Shown piece by piece: positions 7,463 to 11,583 of a stretch of DNA of 11,583 nucleotides; within the stretch, counting starts at the first letter, position 1; every line of letters starts with the position of its first letter. The translations under genes and the position numbers were made by a program. Source of the stretch: JAJISK01 sp046759185 (GTDB lineage: Archaea > Thermoplasmatota > Thermoplasmata > RBG-16-68-12 > JAJISG01); NCBI GenBank assembly GCA_046759185.1, contig JBHIBO010000039.1:1-11583 (forward strand), given 5' to 3'. The notes below the pieces were generated by a model. The model did no database searches. It saw nothing but the letters and a program-made list of their open reading frames with translations, and was not told the DNA's origin.

Positions 7463-9204
7463 GGTTCGCCGACCTCGTGGCCGTCTATGAGCGGCTTGAA
7501 GGCACGACGAAACGCCTGGAGATGATCGAGGCCCTGACGGAGCTCCTCCGTCGGGTTCCAGCGTCGGCCATCGCCCGGGTGGTGTATCTCACCCAGGGGG
7601 ACCTTGCCCCGGGTTTTCAGGACATCAAGATGGGGCTGGCGGAGAAAATGGTCATTCGGGCCGTCGCCTTTGCCACGGGACTCCCCCAGGCGACAGTCGA
7701 GGCACACTGGAAGGAACTCGGGGACATGGGCACCGTGGCGGAGCGCGCCCTGAAAGACAAGACGCAGCGGACGCTGACCTCCTCGCGGCTGACGGTGGAG
7801 AAGGTCCACCGCAACCTCTTCGGCATCGCCCAAGCGGCCGGGATCGGATCCCAGGATGCGAAGATCAAGCTCCTAGCGGACCTCCTCAACGATGCCACAC
7901 CCGTGGAGTCCCGTTACATTCTCCGGGTGGTCGTTGGCAGGATGCGCCTGGGCGTGGCGGACATGACCATCGTCGAGGCCCTCGCCCGGGCCTTTGCCAC
8001 GAAGGAAGACAAGCCCGCCGTCGAGCGGGCCTACAACGTGTCCTCCGACCTGGGACGGGTGGCCCAGGTCCTTGCGGAGGAGGGGCTTCGCGGGCTGCAG
8101 CAGATCCACCTCCGTGCGGGGGTCCCCGTCCGCTCCATGCTCGCGGAACGCCTCCCGAGTCTTGAAGAGGTCGTCGAGAAGCTGGGAAAGAGCGCCCTAG
8201 AGTTCAAGTACGACGGTCTCCGCATCCAGGCCCACGTCGATCCCGCCGCCGTGGTCCTCTACTCCCGGCGCCTGGACAACCTCACGGAGCAGTTTCCGGA
8301 CATCGTCGAGGCCCTCCGGGACGCATTTCACGGGAAGAGCGCCATCCTGGATGGCGAAGCGGTCCCCATCGACCTCAACACGGGGGCCTTCCTCCCTTTC
8401 CAAGAGGTTTCCCATCGACGACGGAAGTATGGGGTGCAGGAGGCCATTCAGGAGATCCCCGTAGCCCTCCTTGTCTTCGACTGCCTGTACCTGGACGGGA
8501 AGGAGCTCCTCGAACAATCCTACGCCAAGCGAAGGAAGGCCCTCGAACGGGCCATCTCGGAGACGGACCGGGTGCGGCTCGCCGAGCAAATCGTGACGGA
8601 TGACCAGGACGAGGCACAGCGATTCTTCGAGGATGTCATCGAAAGGGGTGGCGAAGGGCTCATCGCCAAGGACCTGGACTCGCCCTACGAGGCCGGCTCA
8701 CGGGGTTGGCAGTGGATCAAGTACAAACGGGACTACCGGGCGGAGCTGGCCGACACGGTCGACTTGGTGATCGTGGGAAGCTTTGCGGGCCGGGGGAGGC
8801 GCGCCGGCACCTATGGGGCCCTCCTCATGGCCGCCTACGAACCCAAGGAGGATACCTTCAAGACGGTCTGCAAATTGGGCAGCGGGTTCGACGACGCGAC
8901 CCTCTTCGCACTTCCGGACCGCCTCCGAGACCTAGAACGGGAACAGAAGGATCCCAGGGTCGATTCCCAGCTCGAGGCGGATCGCTGGTTCGAACCCGCC
9001 GTGGTCATGGAGGTTTTGGGGGCGGAAATCACCCTGAGTCCTATGCATACGGCGGGGTTCGGGGCCATTCGTTCCGGGGCCGGTCTCGCCATCCGATTCC
9101 CTCGGTTCACGGGCCGGTGGCGGGATGACAAGGGGGCCCGGGAGGCGACCTCCGTCGCGGAAATCGTCTCCCTCTACAAGAGTCAGTTGAAGCAGGTCTC
9201 GTGA
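7459..9204 (+). CDS. lig: ATP-dependent DNA ligase
   Basis: Seals nicks in DNA during replication and repair. This is the archaeal/eukaryal LigI-type enzyme, and 581 residues is normal for it. The N-terminal DNA-binding domain spans about 1-215. The nucleotidyltransferase core carries motif I KYDG (250-253, lysine 250 receives AMP), motif III LDGE (297-300), motif IV EGLIAK (399-404) and motif V WIKYKRDY (419-426). The C-terminal OB-fold ends with a motif VI-like RFPRFTGRWRDDKG (546-559). All key catalytic residues appear intact. Its ATG overlaps the purB TGA in an ATGA tetranucleotide, so translation is probably coupled and the start is firm. With purB it forms a two-gene operon served by the TATA box at 6084. 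A metabolic link between AMP-forming PurB and an ATP-consuming ligase is conceivable but not shown. Confidence 0.97.
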   Translation: MRFADLVAVYERLEGTTKRLEMIEALTELLRRVPASAIARVVYLTQGDLAPGFQDIKMGLAEKMVIRAVAFATGLPQATVEAHWKELGDMGTVAERALKDKTQRTLTSSRLTVEKVHRNLFGIAQAAGIGSQDAKIKLLADLLNDATPVESRYILRVVVGRMRLGVADMTIVEALARAFATKEDKPAVERAYNVSSDLGRVAQVLAEEGLRGLQQIHLRAGVPVRSMLAERLPSLEEVVEKLGKSALEFKYDGLRIQAHVDPAAVVLYSRRLDNLTEQFPDIVEALRDAFHGKSAILDGEAVPIDLNTGAFLPFQEVSHRRRKYGVQEAIQEIPVALLVFDCLYLDGKELLEQSYAKRRKALERAISETDRVRLAEQIVTDDQDEAQRFFEDVIERGGEGLIAKDLDSPYEAGSRGWQWIKYKRDYRAELADTVDLVIVGSFAGRGRRAGTYGALLMAAYEPKEDTFKTVCKLGSGFDDATLFALPDRLRDLEREQKDPRVDSQLEADRWFEPAVVMEVLGAEITLSPMHTAGFGAIRSGAGLAIRFPRFTGRWRDDKGAREATSVAEIVSLYKSQLKQVS

Positions 9205-9224
9205 CGCGGGCCGTGTTGGAGGGC

Positions 9225-9238
9225 CTGGTTACTGGTTA
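9225..9238 (+). repeat. Tandem direct repeat CTGGTTA x2
   Basis: Two exact, adjacent copies of CTGGTTA (9225-9231 and 9232-9238) lie 21 nt after the lig stop codon and about 30 nt upstream of the TATA-like GAATAT. Such a position could suit an activator or repressor half-site pair, but the repeat is short. Confidence 0.3.
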
Positions 9239-9267
9239 TCATAGAATCCAACGGCGTCGAAAGATTG

Positions 9268-9273
9268 AATATC
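9268..9273 (+). promoter_or_regulatory. Possible TATA box of the 7-TM gene
   Basis: GAATAT in an AT-richer patch (TTGAATATCC). It predicts transcription start near 9296-9299, exactly where the leader hairpin begins. A second candidate, TTATCATAG (9235-9243), would start transcription near 9265. The choice between them is open. Confidence 0.35.
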
Positions 9274-9296
9274 CGCACGAGGCAGAGTCCCATGTG

Positions 9297-9318
9297 CTCG
9301 GACCCAAGACGGTCCGAG
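9297..9318 (+). repeat. 8-bp hairpin in the leader of the 7-TM gene
   Basis: CTCGGACC (9297-9304), loop CAAGAC, GGTCCGAG (9311-9318): a perfect GC-rich inverted repeat. Its last base is the first base of the Shine-Dalgarno sequence, so folding could hide the ribosome site; alternatively it is a DNA operator. It is the strongest short inverted repeat I found in the window. Confidence 0.55.
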
Positions 9319-9325
9319 AGAAGGT
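9318..9325 (+). promoter_or_regulatory. Shine-Dalgarno site of the 7-TM gene
   Basis: GAGAAGGT, 8 nt before the ATG at 9334. It supports this start over the upstream in-frame ATG at 9292 and TTG at 9265, neither of which has a comparable site. Confidence 0.5.
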
Positions 9326-9333
9326 CGACGCGG

Positions 9334-10452
9334 ATGGTCTTCGGCGTCCTCACGCAACTCCCCCTGGGAACCTTCGTCATCTGGGCGAGCATCGGCATCT
9401 TCCAGCTGTACCGCCGAAGGATTCGAACCCTCACCGAGATTGCCTTCGTTGCCGGGTCCTTTGCGTGGGCGGGCTACGCCCTCACTGACTGGCTCTTCTT
9501 TGGGGCCGCGCAGGAGGCCGCCGCCTTCTTCCTGGCTCGCATGTCCTTCACCTTCGTCACCATTGCAGCCTTCCTCCTCTTCCTCTTCACCAAACTCTTC
9601 CTGACCCGAGCCCACCGGATTGACGCCCTCCTCGCCCTCCCCTTCGTGGGGGCGTTGGGTCTCGTGTGGGGCGGCCTCGTCCAAGGCGTGGAGGGCGGCT
9701 TTCCCTGGGGATGGACCGTGGTCCCTCACCCAGAGATGTTCATGGTGTGGCTCGCCTACGTCATCGTCTTCGCGTCCGGAGGCATCTGGTACACCTACCG
9801 GACTTACCTCGTGGTCCGGCGCAACAGCGAATTCCTCGGGCGGGGGATGTTGGGGATCCTTAACTCCTACATCGCGGCCCTCGTCCTGGGCTTCGGCACC
9901 AACGCGGTATACATGGTTGCCGGCCTGGACCTGATGCCCATGTTCTCCACGACCCTCATCATCCCGGGGATCGTCAGCCTCTACGTCCTCGTCCCCATCA
10001 CCCGGGACCGCATCTCCAGCGTCATGCGGAAGTGGAAGAGCACGCGGTACAACGTCCTGGGCGTCTACATCATCTACGAGAACGGAACCCTCATCGCCTC
10101 TCGAACGAACTTCGAGGATCAGGCCATCGATGAGGACATCTTCGGCGCCACGCTAGACGCCATCCAGACCTTCATGCGGACCTCCTTCCCTACCCTCCTC
10201 GGCAAGTCCCTCCGACGCATCGAACACGGCGACGTGAAAATCCTCGTCGAGCGGGGCCGATATTGCTACCTGGCCGCCATCATCGAGGGGGAGGACACGG
10301 ACACCCTCTGGATCACGATGAAGGAGTCCGTGGAGCGGTTCGAGCGGACGAACGAGCCGGTGCTTCCCGACTGGAGCGGCCTCCTCCAGGAGTTGGCAGA
10401 GGTGGATGAGACCCTGGAGGACCTCTTCGCGGGCAAGGTCGTCTTCGCGTAG
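9334..10452 (+). CDS. 7-TM membrane protein with C-terminal longin/roadblock-like cytosolic domain
   Basis: A 372-residue product. Seven hydrophobic segments lie near residues 6-25, 33-53, 69-89, 96-115, 134-154, 174-194 and 204-223, a layout like the 7-TM input region found before some archaeal and bacterial histidine kinases. No kinase follows. Instead there is a compact soluble domain (about 239-342) that begins NVLGVYIIYENGTLIASR, continues IDEDIFGATLDAIQTFM and then VKILVERGRYCYLAAIIEG. This strand-helix-strand pattern resembles longin/roadblock-type domains fused to archaeal sensor proteins; the assignment is by eye. A short acidic tail (about 347-367) ends it. I infer a membrane receptor or scaffold that signals through protein contacts, perhaps with a small GTPase. 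The start is chosen from the Shine-Dalgarno site and hairpin; 9292 and 9265 are alternatives that add 14 and 23 basic residues. It converges on the next gene, with 16 nt between stop codons. Confidence 0.85.
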   Translation: MVFGVLTQLPLGTFVIWASIGIFQLYRRRIRTLTEIAFVAGSFAWAGYALTDWLFFGAAQEAAAFFLARMSFTFVTIAAFLLFLFTKLFLTRAHRIDALLALPFVGALGLVWGGLVQGVEGGFPWGWTVVPHPEMFMVWLAYVIVFASGGIWYTYRTYLVVRRNSEFLGRGMLGILNSYIAALVLGFGTNAVYMVAGLDLMPMFSTTLIIPGIVSLYVLVPITRDRISSVMRKWKSTRYNVLGVYIIYENGTLIASRTNFEDQAIDEDIFGATLDAIQTFMRTSFPTLLGKSLRRIEHGDVKILVERGRYCYLAAIIEGEDTDTLWITMKESVERFERTNEPVLPDWSGLLQELAEVDETLEDLFAGKVVFA

Positions 10453-10468
10453 GGCGGTCGTGTCGGCC

Positions 10469-11449
10469 TCAGTAGTAGACTTGGTGCAGCCCCACAGGTG
10501 ACCCAAAGACGAACAGCTTCGTCGGTCGGGGCCGCAGCCGAACCCGTTCGTTGAACAACCGCAGCTCCCGGAGCTGATACCGGGCCTTCACCTCGTCCAG
10601 GTCTCCATACATCTTGACGAGACCTTCCCCGGAGTTGAACAGCTTCGCGATCAAGGCGACGGTGGCCATGGCCACGAGTTCATCGAAGGACCAGTTGCTG
10701 TAGAGCGACCCGTTCTGGGAGTACAGGAACGCGGAGTGCAGCATCTTTCCGGGAATCCAGCCTCCCCCGGAGAGGTTGAGCTTGGTGTGCCGGATGCAGA
10801 CGTCCACGTCCGGCAAGGCGGCGAGTTGCTCGCGCAACCTCGGATCGTCGAGGAGTTCCTCCACGTAATCGATGAGCATGAAGGCCTCAAAGGAGGGTTT
10901 CTCCTGCAAGGGGAAGTGCTCCAGCAGGGCCGAACGGAGCTCGTAGTCCGGCTTCAACCCGATCCACCGGACGTTGACGTGCCTGGGCACGGTGTACTTC
11001 CGAGCCGCCCGCATGCCCTTGGCAATGACAGCAAAGATCCGATCAAGGCCTTCCTCGCCTCGCTCTCGGTTGTAGGCCGTGTGCGTCATCAAGGCGGTTC
11101 GACGGGCACCTAGGCCGCGGAGGGTGTGAATCCACGCGAGGAGGTAGAGGCTGGCGTCCAACCCCACATCCACATCGTGCCGCACGCTCAACGTGGACCG
11201 TGTCCCGTCGGGAATGTCGTAGATCAGGAAGGAGGGGAACAGCTTCAGCGCCGCCTCAGAGGTAAGGTTCACGTCGAGATGCTCCTCGATCCGCCCCCAG
11301 ATCTCGTGAAAGGTGGCCACCAGGGTCTGGGCGTCTGGGAAGCTCGCAAAGAGGTCCTCCTCGTGCGGGGCGGCGGTCGGGGCCGGTGGGGCGAGGAACT
11401 TACGCAGCCGGTCGTTGAACTCGACGTCCAGGCGCTCCGTGGTGGCCAT
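10469..11449 (-). CDS. Divergent cis-prenyltransferase (UppS/DHDDS)-like protein, possible pseudoenzyme
   Basis: A 326-residue soluble protein. No motif is canonical, but it aligns by eye along its length with undecaprenyl diphosphate synthase. IYDIPDGTR (76-84) matches the IIMDGN-x-R motif; GLDASLYLLAWIHTLRGLG (96-114) matches the helix after GH-x-x-G; TAYNRERGEEG (124-134) matches the STENW-x-R region; VNVRWIG (158-164) matches V-V-x-IG; FMLIDYVEEL (190-199) matches F-x-NYGGR-x-EI; PDVDVCIR (213-220) matches P-x-DLLIR; and YSQNGSLYSNW (243-253) matches YSEF-x-F-x-x-x-xW at equal spacing. Arginine 220 and serine 227 are kept, but the second pyrophosphate-binding arginine aligns with asparagine 225 and the metal-binding glutamate with glutamine 245. 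An extra region of about 70 residues precedes the core, and a basic segment lies near the C-terminus. It could be an inactive partner subunit or an enzyme with altered chemistry. Strong TATA and Shine-Dalgarno sites show it is expressed on its own. The gene is certain; the family is moderate. Confidence 0.85.
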   Translation of the reverse strand: MATTERLDVEFNDRLRKFLAPPAPTAAPHEEDLFASFPDAQTLVATFHEIWGRIEEHLDVNLTSEAALKLFPSFLIYDIPDGTRSTLSVRHDVDVGLDASLYLLAWIHTLRGLGARRTALMTHTAYNRERGEEGLDRIFAVIAKGMRAARKYTVPRHVNVRWIGLKPDYELRSALLEHFPLQEKPSFEAFMLIDYVEELLDDPRLREQLAALPDVDVCIRHTKLNLSGGGWIPGKMLHSAFLYSQNGSLYSNWSFDELVAMATVALIAKLFNSGEGLVKMYGDLDEVKARYQLRELRLFNERVRLRPRPTKLFVFGSPVGLHQVYY

Positions 11450-11453
11450 CTTT

Positions 11454-11460
11454 CCCCCTC
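11454..11460 (-). promoter_or_regulatory. Shine-Dalgarno site of the cis-prenyltransferase-like gene
   Basis: GAGGGGG on the minus strand, 4 nt before the ATG at 11449 (7 nt if only GAGG pairs). It is the same heptamer that precedes the acyl-CoA synthetase gene and fixes the start. Confidence 0.65.
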
Positions 11461-11507
11461 AACGGGTCTTCGCAAGCCTGATTATCAGAGGTGGTAATCG
11501 GGCCGAA

Positions 11508-11515
11508 CTATATAA
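11508..11515 (-). promoter_or_regulatory. TATA box of the cis-prenyltransferase-like gene
   Basis: TTATATAG on the minus strand, the clearest TATA box in the window, in an AT-rich island. Transcription should start near 11485, leaving a leader of about 36 nt that contains the Shine-Dalgarno site. The TATATA core is palindromic, so a divergent plus-strand transcript leaving the window is also possible. Confidence 0.65.
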
Positions 11516-11518
11516 CAA

Positions 11519-11537
11519 TTACTACAACTAGTAGAAA
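11519..11537. repeat. Small palindrome upstream of the TATA box
   Basis: CTAC-AACTA-GTAG (11522-11534), extended by TT/AA after one mismatch (11519-11537). It lies directly upstream of the minus-strand TATA box and is a candidate regulator site; it is AT-rich and short. No gene can be seen from here to the window end. Confidence 0.3.
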
Positions 11538-11583
11538 AGATATCCCCAATAGCATCGAAGTCCGTCACTGACAGGGGTAGCAA

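Noticed and set aside
10453..10468. Bidirectional terminator between the convergent genes
   Set aside because: The 16-nt gap has no T-tract or inverted repeat, so termination must occur inside the opposing genes or by another mechanism.
1..11583. tRNA, rRNA, CRISPR array, insertion sequence, prophage or defence island
   Set aside because: No cloverleaf-like sequence, regularly spaced repeats, transposase motifs or terminal inverted repeats were seen on either strand.

Overview
The window looks like a GC-rich archaeal chromosome, most likely a euryarchaeal lineage near the Thermoplasmatota; the phylum is an inference. Visible support: an archaeal/eukaryal-type ATP-dependent DNA ligase beside purB, AT-rich TATA boxes (TTTATA, CTATAT, TTATATAG) about 25 nt before predicted transcript starts, a serS that appears leaderless, GAGGGGG Shine-Dalgarno sites before other genes, and a surface-type protein anchored at its C-terminus. 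I see no tRNA, rRNA, CRISPR, insertion sequence or integrase, so this reads as ordinary chromosome with several poorly characterised genes.

Layout. 1-1342 (minus): N-terminal 447 codons of an acetyl-CoA-synthetase-like acyl-CoA synthetase that runs off the left edge. 1343-1511: divergent promoter region. 1512-3245 (plus): secreted, membrane-anchored Asp-box (BNR) propeller with an Ig-like domain. 3312-4586 (plus): seryl-tRNA synthetase with a TATA box and a palindrome just before the start. 4699-6045 (plus): about 10-TM protein of unknown function. 6122-7462 and 7459-9204 (plus): adenylosuccinate lyase (purB) and ATP-dependent DNA ligase (lig), coupled by an ATGA overlap. 9334-10452 (plus): 7-TM protein with a cytosolic longin/roadblock-like domain, preceded by an 8-bp hairpin abutting its Shine-Dalgarno site. 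10469-11449 (minus, convergent): a protein that I align by eye with cis-prenyltransferases (UppS/DHDDS) but with key residues replaced. 11450-11583: its promoter region, with a small palindrome.

How the genes relate. Housekeeping functions (serine charging, purine synthesis, DNA joining) alternate with envelope-associated proteins. The purB-lig pair is a true translational unit. The other plus-strand genes have gaps of 66-130 nt and often their own promoter signals, so one long operon is unlikely. The most unusual items are the cis-prenyltransferase-like protein lacking catalytic residues, the 7-TM/longin-like protein convergent with it, and the acyl-CoA synthetase whose acetate-pocket tryptophan appears to be glycine. 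All family assignments were made by eye from sequence motifs.
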